Assembly (NCBI GenBank): GCA_034509425.1
Contig: JAVTVJ010000814.1
Coordinates: 558,001-622,000, forward strand
DNA: 64,000 nucleotides
Reading direction: 5' to 3'
Origin: Eopsaltria australis
Lineage: Eukaryota; Chordata; Aves; Passeriformes; Petroicidae
Shown here: in pieces, positions 11,611 through 24,799 of the stretch
Position numbering within the stretch: position 1 is the stretch's first letter
Layout of the letters: every line of letters starts with the position of its first letter
The notes under the pieces: generated by a model
Told to the model about the DNA's origin: nothing
Database searches by the model: none
Seen by the model: only the letters and a program-made list of their open reading frames with translations
Program-made: the position numbers and the translations under genes

Positions 11611-14600
11611 GCGGGGCTGGTGGGGGGGCTTCACTTAATGTGGAGGGCGCCGGGCTTGGGTGGAGCTCAGAAACTTCATTTCCATTTCTCGGGATTTTTG
11701 TTTGTGGACGCGGCCAGCCCAGATGGGCAGGACCTGTTGGAAAAGCTCTGCGCTGGGGGAAGAGCCAGAAAGCACAGGGAAGGGGAAGGACAGGACAGAT
11801 GCCATCCCAACACAGCTGCAGGGCCCTCCCTGTCCCTGGAGACGGCTGCACCTGCACTAATCCCGAAGCATTTGTTCCTTAACATTGCTCGGGATCACAG
11901 AATCTCACGTTAATGTGGATCTAACGTAGAAATCCATACAAGCCATTGGATACTAATTAAATGCCATCGTTCTATTGATATTCTCGGTGTTTATTGCTCG
12001 CTGCAATTAGCGCCGAGCCCTCGCTGCCGGGGCACTGCCCCTCGCACGGAGCATCCCCCGTCGGTCCCGGCACCACCTCCCGCCCTGCACGAAGTTTCCT
12101 GCGGCAGACTCGGAGCAGAAGCTGCTTTGGGAGTCAGGAACCGCCTGCCTCGCCCTCAGCATCCTCCCCCGAGCTGTTTGAGCCCTGTCTCCTCCTCAGG
12201 CTCGCAGTCCCACTGCCCACATGTCAGACGAGAGCAAGGAATAGAAATCGCTCCTTAAAGTTCACAACTCGTCACTCCGGCTTTCAGAAATACAAGCAAA
12301 AATGGCAAAGCAGTAGGGGGAAAATCTATTTCTTTCGAGATGATCTTTCCCTGGAACATGTCCTGTTGATCTGCAGTCAGGGAAAGGCGAGTGTGTTTGT
12401 CTGAGATAGGGGAATCAGATCTGTCTGAACTCTCCTCTGCTCCCAGCTCCCCCCTTCAAAAGAGCTTGTAAAAAGAAAAGCCTCGAGAGAGCAATCTCTC
12501 CGGTTCCAAGACCTTTTCTTTGGGAATGTGCCCTCAGAGGCAGGACCAGCCCTCCTGTCCCCTCCTGTGCCAGTGGAAAAACAGCGGGATGCATCTGGCA
12601 GTACCCCAGGCTCTCCCCAGCTGGTTTTGGGCTGGATGCTCTGACCCCAAAAGCTCCGGGACCACGCTGGGGACTGCAGTGACCTGTTGCATCTCGCCGT
12701 GTGGCTGAGCTGAGCACCCGGCAGGAGGCAGAAAGAGCCTTTATTCCTACAGGGATAAAAGGGCTTTGCAGGGACATCTGTGGCTGCCGCAGCTCCTGGG
12801 GTGCCAGCCCTGGGACAGTGACAGCCCATGAGGTCAACACTCACAGCATCCTCATCACCGCAGTGTCACCAGCGGCGCGGGGACACAGCCAGTCCGGACC
12901 AGGGACTGCCATTGAGGGGAGGGGACAGTGCCATCGGGGGCATTGAGGAGCCCTGCGGGTCTCATCAGAGCCCTCGCTAATTGCGGTGGCGTGGGGCGAG
13001 CGGCTGCGCGGGGCTGCGGGTCCTGCGCCGGTGCAGCAGTGCCACCTCCCGTCCGCGCCGCGGGGACAGCCCGGGGCTCGCCCACCAGCGCAGCCTCTCT
13101 GCGAGTGTCCCCCCAGGGCTCTGCACCGCTGCCGGGGGTCCTCTGTGCCCAGGACATCCCCTCCAGCACGGGGGCGTCCGGCACCCGGCACCTACGGGGG
13201 TTTGGTGGCCGGTGCTGCTTCCCGCGGAAAGGGGACAGCGAGACGCGGCTCCCCACTAGCAGGAGAAACTGGAGAAAAATAAACACTTCGCCGAAAAGAA
13301 AGGGAAAAACCAGCAGCGTGACCTATAAACATCTGCTCCTGTTCCCTGCAGTTACTGCAGAGAGAGAAGCCAGAGATATTTCAGGCTGCTCGTACATCTG
13401 GGAAGGGGTTTGGGGTTTGCTCGCTTCCCCCACCCCCAGTCACTTTCCAGGCTGTAAGAAACGAAAAGCCCCACAGAAAGGATTAGAGATAAACCTCGCT
13501 GTCATTATCTCGAGGCAGTGTCCCCAAATGCTCGCCCTGAAGGGGGGTGCCGTGGGGACACCTGCTGCGGGGATGGGTCTGGAAGGACTCCGAGCCCCTT
13601 TCCAGCCCTGGGGAACCCCGCTGTGACGAGGGGACAGGCCGAGAGGCACCGCAGCGCTCCTGTCCGGGGCTGAACCTGCTCCTGCCTCCACAGCTGCCAC
13701 CGCAGCCAGCAATACAGAAATAAATGCTGTGTGTTCATGTTTGCCCTCCTGCTGCCCGGATTCCCGGCAGGATGCGCTGCTCTCCGAAGGCAGAGCCCAC
13801 CCCGCCTCGGGGGAGCAGCCCGGGGTCGCCCCGAGGGCCGCCAGCTCAGCCAGGATGCCCTGCAGTGGTCGTGGATGCTCAGCCCTGAGTTATGGGGAAT
13901 TTCTCTGGAGAGAAGGTGCTGCAAAGTCCTGCCCTCCCTTCAGCCAAGGCGCAAGCGATGCTCCCCAAGAGAGGATGCAGTGCCCGGATGCAGAAAGGTG
14001 CGGGAGAACTGGGAAAGCCAGTGAGGAACAAAACCCAACTGGTGAACAGCATCGGGAATTCCCGCTGGGAGCTCAGGAGAGGAGCGGGAAGCGGTTGGTG
14101 TAACCTTGGAGACGGAGACGAGGAGCCCGAAACGGAGGGAGCGCAGCGCCGGGGCGGGCAGCGGGAGGGGAACATCGCAGAGGGGCTCGGCAGGGACGGG
14201 TGGGAGCTGCTTCCCTAAACTGGACAGAGGGCCCGGGAGTGGAGCCCGGGGAGGGCCTGGAGGGCACAAAGCAGTTCTGCGGAGAGCCCGTGTCAGGCAG
14301 GGGGAGCAGGAGGGTGAGGCAGGTGAGACAGCGGGAGAGAGAAGCGAGGTGGGAGGATAAAGGGAGAGAAGCGGGGCGGAGGTGGTGGTGCGGGAGAAGG
14401 AGGAAAGATCAGTTAGGAACAGGGAAGAATACGGATAAAAGCTGTACCCAGGCTGCTCCGGCCACCACACTACAGCCACAACTGTCCGTCCTGTGAAGCA
14501 GTGTCTGTCTGGGTAAATCCTCTCCATCCTCCAGGGGAAGCAACAGCTGCAGTTCCCTTGGAACCTGGGCCGGCTTCTGCTTCTCTAACTTTCCATCCAC

Positions 14601-14795
14601 CCCACTCTCTTTGCCCTTTCCCTTTGGCATAAAATTCTCTGCTCAAACCTCCAGATTCCCTCCTGCCTGGCCCCCAGCTCGGCACGAACTGGGCACAGTC
14701 ACACGTCCCTTGCTCTTCCCTGCAGGGAGCAGAAGCCCAGGGAGCCGAGCCACTTCCCACCAGCCGGGCAAGGGACACCTCGGGTAACGCAGGGC
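11611..14795. other. G+C-rich desert segment, no recognised gene
   Basis: Mostly unique G+C-rich sequence, CpG-rich around 12930-13260 and 13590-13870. Short A+T patches lie near 11905-11995. A purine-rich stretch at 14090-14410 (GGAG/GAGA words) stands out. Confidence 0.4.
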
Positions 14796-14799
14796 ATCA

Positions 14800-14945
14800 A
14801 ACAGCCGCAATTAGCTCTGATCTTAATTACACACAATACTGATGAGCTCATCAATTTAATCTAATTAGTCTGCAGAGCTCAATTGCCTGTCCCTTTTTCT
14901 TAAATAATGCGCTGTATAAGCCTATTATCCCTTTGGATACAACCT
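14800..14945. promoter_or_regulatory. A+T-rich island, strong homeodomain-site cluster
   Basis: GCAATTAGCTCTGATCTTAATTACAC, CATCAATTTAATCTAATTAGTC and AGCTCAATTGC lie in under 100 bp. There are four TAAT-type cores with even spacing. Very enhancer-like. Confidence 0.42.
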
Positions 14946-15224
14946 GTTCGCTCCCACGATCCAGCAGCCAGGCACGGCCGGCACTGCCACGTGCTCCTGT
15001 GGCACCTGTCACTGTCACCTCTGCACCCCTCCGGTCCCCGAGGAGGGGAAGGTGCCTTCATGGGGGGCTGCATCCTCCGCACAGCATCCAGGCTCTGGAA
15101 ATCCCACCGGCTCCGGGCAGTGGTTGGCACACCCGGGGATCCCAGCGAGCCCCCGGTGCCTCAGCCTCACCCCCAGAACCTGCCCTGGCCCTATCCCTGA
15201 GCAGGGATCAATGAAATCCCCTAA

Positions 15225-15535
15225 AAGCTCATAACTCGGAGGTAATTATAAGAAGCATCAATTACCCAGCGATGCAGGTTTCATGAATTCAATTAATTTG
15301 CATAGTGATCGATTGAGGCAGGGCCCCCGGGGCCCCGGGGAAAGGAGGACATTGTTCTGCACGCCATTGATTCCACAATGTAAAACCAAAGCGCTCTCCC
15401 CTCATTCAGAGCTGCTCATTCAGCCATATTAACTTTCAGATCATTTATTTTTGTATGTCTTTCAACTCTGTTTGTTGCTATCACACAAATGCAGAGTATT
15501 ACATTGTAGAGAATAATTGAATCAATACAGAGTCA
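15225..15535. promoter_or_regulatory. A+T-rich double island, candidate enhancer
   Basis: First block: GGTAATTATAAG, CATCAATTACC and ATTCAATTAATTTGCATAG (octamer-like). Second block (15360-15535): CCATATTAAC, GATCATTTATTTTTG, ACATTGTAGAG and AATAATTGAATCAATAC. A G+C-rich tract with GGGCCCCCGGGGCCCCGGGG separates them. Confidence 0.42.
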
Positions 15536-18095
15536 TGGTGCTCTGGGTCTCCCAGGCCCGCAGCAGCGCGGGAGCTGGCGGGAGCCCGCACGCAGCCGGG
15601 GAGGGCTCGTTTTAACCTTTCCTGTGATTAAAACGCCCGTCTGGCTCTGGATTAACTTTCTGCACCGCGTGGTTGTTATTGTTTCGCCGGGATCGGAGCG
15701 GGAGATGCTGGCGCCGGGAGGAATCCATGGAGAGTCTGCTCCCGCTCCCCGAGCATCCCGAGGCTCCATGTCAGGGTATAGCCCCAGCCGAGCCCTCCTT
15801 CCCCTCGCCGTCCTTCTCCATTGCAGGCGGCCACACGCAAATCAGGGCCTGGGAGAGAGGAAGAAGCCCCTTGAAATGAAAAGCCACCGCATAAAGGAAG
15901 AATCCTTCAGATTGAAATGGCTCTGAAAAGAGACGGGTTTTAATTCCGCCTCCCCTCCCACTGGGATATTAGACAGCTAAATAGCAGCGCGCCTGTTTCC
16001 TTCAGATAACCGGCTCCCAATGAGCACCGTAATTGTCCCCGGCCCCTCTCCGGTGCCGCGCGGAGCAGGTCATTTACCGCCCGGCACACGCAGCTAAACA
16101 CAAATCCATTTTCCAAGGGAAATTTCTATTCTTATCTGGGCTCTGCAAGAGGGTCGCACGCGGCCCCTGTTAATTGAAGCTTTGATGTTTGTTGGAGGAG
16201 GCCTCTGATCAGCTCCGCCAAGGGCTGAGCCGCCACCGCGCGCCTGCGCCCACCGCGCCGGGCACTGCCGGGACGGCCGCAATGGGAAGGGAATCCTGAT
16301 AAAGAAGGAGGCAGCGCGTCCGCCCTGCCTCGGTGATGAAGCTGAGATGTCCCAGGGCCACCTGCCCCCAGGCCGGTGGCCCAGGCAAACCCGAGTGTCC
16401 GCCCAGGGCGCTTCCCGTGATCCGGTGTCTTCTGAGTGCTTTGGCTCGTTTGCTGCAATATCCTCCAGCAAATCAAGCATCCCCTTCTTGGGATGTTTTC
16501 AATCTGTTTTATGTTGATTTTAATTAAAGAATTTGAAACTGAACAAACAGTTCGTAGCAGGTGGCCATACGAGTGTGAAATAAGCAAACTGTTCTCTCTG
16601 CCACAAACCCCACCAGTAAATTCCTTCAAATTAATCCCAGCCTCCGAGAGGCTGCCGGCTCTGTCTGAAGTAAGCCGGGATCTGCTGTTCTCCAAATATT
16701 TGCCTTCATCCCAGTGCCAGGAGCTGGGGAGCAGAGATGGACAGAAACCATGTCCTCGGCAGGGACGCTGTCCGCCCACCTTCACTCCCTGAGGGCAGGA
16801 GGGTGGATTTCCCACTGGGAAAACACTGCACCGCAGATTTGGGAGAGGCTCCTGGAGCCTGGCTACACTCTAACACCACCAGCATGAACCCAACACGAAC
16901 CCATCCTGCTCCTCTTCCAGGGCAGCACATTCTGCCCAAGCATCCCTGCTCTGCTCCGGGACCATCCTCGGCAGCCAGGAGCTCCTGCCGTGACCTTGAG
17001 GGAACAGAGGGAAAGGCCCCTGCCCAGGTAACAATCTCTGCATATTGATGGCCCTCAGGGAAAGCAGAGGCCAAGCACAGATGCCCACAAGCTTTTCTTC
17101 TTGCAAGGCTGTGCCGGAGACAGCGAGGGGAGAGAGAAAGCGAGGGAGAAGAAACGCACACACACACTCCTCTTCATCTCGCACTTCTGCCCTCGCTCAG
17201 AAACCTTATCAGCATCTGTAAGAGATCACGTTTTGCCCTCTGGAAATGCCAGCTCTGTTGGTGTCCCGGGTTCCATTTCCTGCTCCCAGCCCAGAGGTAC
17301 CTGGGGTGCAGGGGCACCTCGTGCCCTCAAACTGTTTGCATCTCGCTGCTGCTTCCCACCTCACCCACTCTTCCCACTGCTCCAAGCACATCCAGGGAAT
17401 TTACAGATCCCTGTCATTCAGTGTCTCCCACCCCAGCTTCTGGTCCCAATTGCATTTCAGGCAGGGAAGCAGCTCTCACCTCACCGCAGCCAAGGAGCCA
17501 CCGGACAGGAGGCCACCGGCTCCCCACTCCTTTCCTGGGTCACACTCGTGCGTGGATCCCTTTCCCCCCCGCAATGCTCAGAGCATGTTTAACATCCCAC
17601 CTTTCCTGTCTGCCCTCCAGGGTGACCCCGAGCTGGGATTCCCGGGAGCCCGCGTGCGCCCACGCCAGCCGAGCTGCCCGGATAATTACAAGATGTTCCA
17701 CTTCCCTGGGATTACCGACAGTTTTCCTTCCCTTCCCCTCAATAAATATGGATGCACAGCTGCTGCTAAACAGAACCAACAGCAGTAAAGAGGGGCAGGC
17801 TGCGAGGCGCCGCTCCCTCCCTCCGTGTGCTCCCAGTGCTGCCACCGTCCCGGATTCAGGCAGCTTGGAGGCGAGGGGCTGGATCGGGATTTTTCTCCCC
17901 AAATGCCAGGCTCAGGTGCTTGCGAAGACAAAAGAATGCTAACAAACACCTGGGGAAGAAGATGGGATTTAACAGAAAATGAGGCAGCACAGCTTCTCCT
18001 GCAGCCTCGCCCCAGAGCCTGGAAGGAAGCATCGAGATTAAAAGAGTTGAAGACTTCCCGTGAAGGCACCACGGGAATGCCACATCCCAATGCTT
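15536..18095. other. Gene desert, no recognised gene
   Basis: G+C-rich unique sequence with one A+T patch at 16490-16640 (TTTAATTAAAGAATTTG). A run of ACACACACAC lies near 17157-17168. No supported coding exon. Confidence 0.4.
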
Positions 18096-18099
18096 CCTC

Positions 18100-18315
18100 C
18101 CGGCCTTTAAAGGAAAGGATATGCTCTGCTCCATTTATTAATCTCCTAATCACTAAATTAATTTCCATCTCAGTTACAGCACGCCCGAAGTCTATTAGTA
18201 AATCCTGGCCTGGCTGCTTGGCAACTTTTGTTGTAAGATTCCTATTAGATCATGTTTCAAACCGGCGGAGATGGAGCAGTTATTATCTTAATAAGTCCAA
18301 CATTAAAGGCACTGC
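18100..18315. promoter_or_regulatory. A+T-rich island, candidate enhancer
   Basis: CATTTATTAATCTCC, ATCACTAAATTAATTTCC, TCTATTAGTAAATCC, TCCTATTAGATC and TTATTATCTTAATAAG occur in 200 bp. Confidence 0.38.
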
Positions 18316-20570
18316 AGAGGGGATGGGAGCGCTCCCGCTGCTCGCAGCGCTGCATCCAGGCACGCCCAGCACACCTGGACGGATCCCGCACCTCCCGCCC
18401 CGCACCCCGAGCATCCTGCGCCCGGCTCCGCGCCCGCCGTCCCGCTGCGGAGCAGAGCTGCTCTCCTGCTGGGCTTCATTCCAGCGTCTGAGGCTGTCAT
18501 TCCGTGGGGGAGCAACCAGGAATGTTCGCTCGCTCATCTGAGAGCTGATTTTTGCCCAACCCGCGGCACAGCCCCTGCAGGGGCAGAGGGGCACTGGGCA
18601 GCACGGGCTGTGGGGGGCTCAGGGCCAGCACAGGGGGACACGGGCAGCACAGGGGCACGGACAGGCCCCGTGTGCCCCCCGCGCCGGGCAGGAGGCTGTG
18701 CCAGCTCTGCAGAGTGCCCGCGCCAGCCGCCCCTCTCCCCCCGCGCTGCCGCGCCGCACGCCGGCTCCTCCGGCTCATTGGCGTGAAATTTAATTTGCAG
18801 CAATCAGCTGGAGGTGAGGCAGGCGCTGAATTAGCTCGACGTGGTGCTCTCGCCTCCGCCCAGGCCCCCTCCCCGGCTGGCAGGCGGAGGCACGCTGTCC
18901 CCTGCCTGTCCCCCCCCCATCCCATCCCATTCCAATGGGGGTCACCCAGCCGGGACCGAGCTGGGGACTCGGGATCAGCCCGAGCTGCTCCCGCCCGGAT
19001 CCACGAGCGCCACGGAGGGTGAGTTATGGAGTGGCTGGATGCACACATATTCTGATAAGGAAGAATAATAACTTGTCAAAGATATATATGATATGTGTTT
19101 TCTTTCCAGACAGAATATATATTGGGATAATTCATCAACTCGGCCTGGCACTGGCCAGGAGAGAGAAAGAAGAGAAAAAGAAACTCAATAAAAAGAAGTC
19201 AAGGCAGAAGAACCCCTTGGCACTGAGTGCTGTCTCCCCGCAGGATCCCTCTGCTCTGAGCCGTGTCTGGCAGGGACTCCTCGGCTGCTCCGCTGGAATC
19301 TGGGCTGCATCCACAGGGATGCTGTGCCACGATCACCACGGTGGGCTGGAGACAGCCATGGCCCAGCCCCACTGTGGCTGTGGAGTGAAAGAAACACTGC
19401 TTTGGGCTGCAGCAGTCACCCAGCTGCTGCCAAACCTTGCCCTGAGCTCCCAGCGCATCCCTGCTGAGGAGGAGTGTGGCACAAACACCACGACACAGAG
19501 GGATGAAGGCTGGCACAGCCCAAACCAGCACACCCAGGGACCGTGGGAAGATGCAGAAGGGGTTTGCAAAGTGATTTGTCAACTGACAAGCAGAAATATA
19601 TTACCAATTTAGGCCTGTGATTTGCCTGCAACTTTTTTATCCTTGAGATGTTGTTGAGCAGATTAAAGTGTCGGCTTTGATCCATGCATTTGGATGGAAA
19701 CATAAATATTGCTGGCTCTTCTCCTCCTGGCCAGCACCTGCCCCAGGTGAGCGTGCCCACCCATCCCCCATCCCAGCACCAAGGCAACAGCCCCAGGAAT
19801 GCCAGGATAGCAGGGCAAGGCCTGGGATTACCCTGACATCTCATTTAGTAGGAATTTGGCTGGACCTGTCAATGTTTTAATGCCAGTGTAGAGCACAGGG
19901 CAGATTTTGGATGCACCTGGGACGTGGGATGCACATGCCAGGTGCAGGATGTGCCACTGGGACAGTCCCAACCCGCAGCCACATCAGACACAGCCCCGTG
20001 TGGAGCTGCACCAGCCCCAGCCAAGCACCTGCTCGTGGAGCAGTGAGCAGAGATCACCGTTCTGGGTGATTTCCTGATGCAGAAATATGCAGCATCATTC
20101 CATTTCCAGGCAGAGAAACAAATGAGTCTCTGCTTGCTCCCCTCTCCTGTCTTCCCCTCCTTCCCACCCTCATTTGATCCCACTCCATGTGGCAACATCA
20201 AACGAGCGTTGAATATTTTAGCTCCTGTAAAATATTTATATTATAACGCACGGAAGGAAATCGGTGGCTTCCAGGCCGTGTAAACATATGCCTGGGAACA
20301 GCTGGATCCCTGGCAGCGCTGGGAGGGGACGGGGCTGCACAGCTGCTGCATTCCCAGGTATTTAAAGCCCTGAGAAGCCAGAGCATCACCTGTTGGCAGG
20401 GCAGGGAGGAGCAGGGTCTTGGAGCCCAAACCTCTGCCAAAGGCTGCCCACCTCTGACCTCGACACTCACCCCCAGGCAGCTCCTCTGCCCTGTCCTGGA
20501 GAACCCCTGTGCTCTGAACCCCCAGAGGAGAGAGGGGAGGGCAAGGCCTGCCCTTTGCCCAGTGACTGGA
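18316..20570. other. Gene desert, no recognised gene
   Basis: Starts CpG-rich (18320-18900), then mixed sequence with A+T patches at 19060-19135 and 20200-20255. No supported gene, RNA or transposon. Confidence 0.4.
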
Positions 20571-20571
20571 G

Positions 20572-20830
20572 ATTAATTGAGGCCTGCCATTAAAATGTCA
20601 CCGAGAAAATTATTAACTTAAGGTAAACCACTTCCACGCGTCAAAAGCAAAGGCAATCAGTCCCAGGCATGTCCCCCTAGGAAATTATGTGGAGTAATTA
20701 ATCAAAAAGCTAATGAGAAATGTGTTTTCTTTCCCAGCCTAACACCACATCATATTCTTATTAGCCAAGGTTATTACAATAGTAATCATGCATGCTCCGA
20801 GTTCAGATTGGGTTTTTTGCTCCACTGCCA
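20572..20830. promoter_or_regulatory. A+T-rich island, strong enhancer candidate
   Basis: GATTAATTGAGG, AAATTATTAACTTAAGG, GGAGTAATTAATCAAAAAGCTAATGAG, TTCTTATTAGCC and GTAATCATGCATG occur in 250 bp. It is bordered on both sides by ordinary G+C-rich sequence. Confidence 0.42.
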
Positions 20831-21670
20831 CCAATTTAGAAAGCCATTAATGGGAAAGATAAACCCCGATACACAAACCAGCCCTTTGTGTCTGTGTGCC
20901 CACGGGTGCTCCTCGCCACACTCGGCCTGTGCCCGCTGTCACACGTTCCCTGTCACCCACCATGGTGCCCCAAACCAGGGATCTGCTGAGCTGAGGCTGC
21001 TGGATCCCCTGGAGCCCTGCTCTGCTCTCCCAGCATGGAAATCAACACCCAAACTCCAGCTGATGCTCTCACTGCATGCAGAGATGGATTAGGGAGGCAG
21101 GGAGTGGTGTGATTTGTGAGCACCCTGCTCTGGCACTGCTCATCCCTTCTCCAAACCCATCCCGCTTATTCAGATGCCTGGAAGGACCCAAGTTATTCCA
21201 TAAATCTGGCTGCAAGCAGGTAATCTGCTGCTGCAATGGGTTCCCCCTGGGCCCAGCTCGGAGCGCAGCCACCTGCCAATCTCAGCAGCCCTAAAATGCA
21301 GCGTCAGCAGCCGGCGCAGGGAAACTGGCCCTGCTTGATATTCAGCATTAAATAATTCAGCCCCCACAGAGAGACCGGGGAGAAGAATGAGCCTGACAAA
21401 AAATATAAAGATTTCCTATGCCCTGTTAAAAATGCATTGACCTGATTAGCTCACTGGCAGGATGCTGAGCCACGCCAGAGCCGGGCAGGGAATCCCAGTC
21501 TGCAGTGACAGTGGCACAGAGAGGACCTTGGCAGGCAAATCCCAGTCTCGAGAGTGCAGCAGCACCTTCTCTGCTTTTATTTTGTGCGTGTTTTCTTGCT
21601 AAATCACTTTTCCTTGCTTGCACACCTGTGCCACATGGGAGATGCTGCTGCAGGAGGGCCTTTCCTTCAT

Positions 21671-21830
21671 GGAACCACAGAATCATTTTGGTTGGGAAAG
21701 ACCTTCAAGATCATCAAGTCCAAGCTTTGAGCGATCACCACGTTGTCAAGCAGAGCAGAGCACTGAGTGCCACGTCCTGTTGTTTTACATCCTCAGCCAG
21801 GGACATCCCACACCTTCCCTGTGTAGCCCC
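21671..21830 (-). mobile_element. CR1 LINE 3'-end fragment
   Basis: ACCACAGAATCATTTTGGTTGGGAAAGACCTTCAAGATCATCAAGTCCAAGC is the CR1 3' terminus in reverse, followed by GAGTGCCACGTCC. It appears to be the same CR1 subfamily as the copy at 1000-1150. Confidence 0.88.
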
Positions 21831-23740
21831 AGCTACCCCTGGGGGCTCCGTGGGGATAAACCAGAGGGTCAGAGCCCCCACCTGCCCCAAGGGACCGTGG
21901 TGTGCCCTGAGTAGCCACCCCTGAGCCCCCTGCACCGCTGCCCCCTTGCCTCCCCGCCTGCCGCGCTGCTGAGGAATCCCCGCAGCCTCCCAAGGATGTT
22001 TGGCAGCTCCGGCTTTGATGTGTGGATTAATGAGAACTGACACCGCTGGAGCAGAGCCTTCAGAAGCCCAAAGGCAGGGCCCGGGGCAAGACTGGAGGGG
22101 ACGAGGCTCTCTGAGCGCTCCCTTTGATTGCTCCGTGCTCGGCTTCGCCTCCCGGCAGCGGGACACGCCGGGGTGGGGCCGGAGCTGCGCCTTTCGGGGG
22201 CGGTGAGGGGCAAGGCCGGGCTGTCCGGGGCTGGGTGGCTGCAGTGGGACAGGTGACCGTGCCCAGAGTCCTGGCTGGTCACTGGACACCGTCCCTGCGG
22301 CTGGGCTCGCACTCCGGCACAGCCACTCGAGCACACGCTGGTGTCCCATGGAAGCCACCCAAGGCTGCTCCCTCCTCGCTGCCCACCCCTGGCACAGGTG
22401 AAGGGCACAGATGAAGGGCACAGGTGCTCACCTGTAGCCCTGGAAATCCCCTGGCCCAGAAGAGATGCGGTGTTCCCGTGTTCCCTGCCTGGAATGGGAC
22501 TCTCCTCCAGCCTGGGGACCTCACGAGTGGCTCTAGAGCTGGATTTGGATTTGGCCAATGTCCTGACACAGCTCCAGGAGAGAAAACAACCCCCTCACCG
22601 TGCACACACCCCGGAGAGCTGCTGCGGTGAATAAACTCCCTCCTAATCCTCTAACTGAACAACCCTCAGGCATAAACCTCGCTGGGATCCCAACAGGAGC
22701 ACAGCCGGGGGCGAGGAGCTGCGTGTGCCGAGCGGGATGAGGGAGGCTGAGGAAGGAGCTCTAATTCCTGCTGCAGTGGGATCCCTGCTGCCAGCATTGC
22801 TCCCCAGGGCTCTCCTCGGTCCCCCATCGATGTCCTCATCACAAGGGGGTCCCTCGGGGGGTAGGCAGAGCCCTGGATGCTGCAACTCTGAGCTGGGCCC
22901 TCTCTGCGTTCAGCCATTTAGGAAGAAATCCATTAGCTGCTAATTACACACGGGCCAGAACACTGCCGGGTTATTAGGGCTGGAAAGCACTCCACAGGTA
23001 TAACCTGGAATTCCTGCTGTAGGGTGTTCACTGGTGGACCAACACCTGATTTACAGCAGGGCACCAACCTGGCCCCGGGTGCCGAGGTGCCCACAGGCAG
23101 AGGGTCCTGCCCTGAGCCAGCACTGTCACACCCCCAGGAGCAGCTGAGGTCACCAGGGGTGTGACCATGGGCACCCCCGGAGCAGCTGAGCCCGCGGGCA
23201 TCGCTCCTGCCAGCCCTGCAATCCCTGTCCCCACAGCTGAGGGACCAGGCTTGGGGCACTGCCATCCTCACCCTCTGCTCCCCGCGGGAGCTGCGGCTGC
23301 GGCGCCGGGCAGCCTTGGCTGATGAAGTTATAATTCCTGAAGTTTCTCCAGAATGAATATGGATGCACATCTGCCTCCGCTTAGGTGTAACAAATTGGGA
23401 GAGATTGTGTTAAATTATGCTGAAGCCGTGTCCACTGCCAGCATCCCAACTACCCCAGCACGGAGCGCCTGTGGCCTGGAGCTGCTGGAACCTTCCAGTG
23501 GCTGGACAAAAGAAATGCTGCAGAGTTTTAATTCATCAGTTTAGTGCAGTGAGGGTCCTCTGCAGCCTCCTGCTCCTAGGGAGGACAAGCAGACACTCAC
23601 AGAGACCGCATTCCATGAGGGGACACGGTGCTGTCCCCAGGGGTGGCTGCAGGGACACAGGCACAGGAAACTTCCCACGCCCCCGGCGTGCAGCCGAGCG
23701 TGGCTGAACCGTGAGCCCCATCACCCAGGGCCTTGCTCTG
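21831..23740. other. Gene desert, no recognised gene
   Basis: Unique G+C-rich sequence. A short direct repeat GGCACAGGTGAAGGGCACAGATGAAGGGCACAGGTG lies near 22391-22425. No supported coding exon. Confidence 0.4.
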
Positions 23741-23744
23741 CCCG

Positions 23745-24590
23745 CCAGATAACGCATCTAAAACATGTTTATTTCCATCCAGGCTGCTCCTCAATTTGAT
23801 TATTTATCTCCCGTTTAGCCTCTGACAGATCAAAGGCTCGGCGGAGGGGAAGCGGAGCCGGGCCGCGCATGAAAATGAGCCTTGATACATAATTAATTAA
23901 CATAAAACAGTTTCATTAGGAGACGGTGTTACATGGCTGTTTGTCTTAAAAATTTAAGCCGTGTAAAGAGCACGAGGGAAAGCACAGCTCCCTGCCAGCC
24001 CCGTTCCTGGTGCTGCCCATCCCAACCCAGCTCCAGCTCCTGGGAGCACTGGGAGGGGCCAGAGCGTGGCCCCCTCTCCCTGAATCCCGTGCAGTGTCTC
24101 CTACCCTTGATTATTAATCTGTTTTTAATTCTATTAAGAGATAGCCAGGAGAAAGAGTATCAATTTTAGATTAACAAGGTTATTAGCACTTAATTATGTG
24201 AGGTGTCTTTGTAATTGAAAAGGAAAAGAGGAAGCGCCATAAATATCCCGGCCCCCGAGCTCCTGGGGGTTTGCGGGTGGCTCTTTATTCACGAGGCTGT
24301 GGAACCATAAATATTAAATATCTGGTGAAAAAAAATTACAAGGCAGAGAGAGGATGCCCTCTGGATATTCCGGCGCCGAATGTTCTTGCATTTACAAATA
24401 TTCATTAACTGGGACCTGCAAAGTTATTTCCACCAAGACTCGGTGAAGGAGGAAGAGAGAGAGAGGTTATTGAAAAGAAAAAAAAAAATAGAGTCTAGAG
24501 TAAATATTATTAGTAATTTTTATCTCTGCGTGTCCCTAATTATTCCATAATTAGGGAAAGTGCACATATGCATATACAATCACTAACCTG
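23745..24590. promoter_or_regulatory. Cluster of A+T-rich islands, candidate enhancers
   Basis: Several dense blocks: TTTGATTATTTATC (23796), CATAATTAATTAACATAAAAC (23888), TTGATTATTAATCTG (24109), TTAGATTAACAAGG, GCACTTAATTATGTG (24187) and CTAATTATTCCATAATTAGGG (24536, an inverted repeat). The longest continuous enhancer-like stretch in the desert. Confidence 0.42.
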
Positions 24591-24799
24591 CCAGTCTCAG
24601 GGATTCTCATTGCTGTGGGATAGAATCACCAGGGATAACTCTTCTCCCCCAAAAGCAATGGGGGTGTCTGTGCCCGGGGGGACCCCACTGTGCCCCCATG
24701 CCCAGTGCTCCGTGCTGGAAGCCCGAGATGATTTAGGGAGCCACCAGCTCTGCCAAGCACCTGCAACCTGGAGCTGCTGCCGGTTAGAGAGACGTTAAA

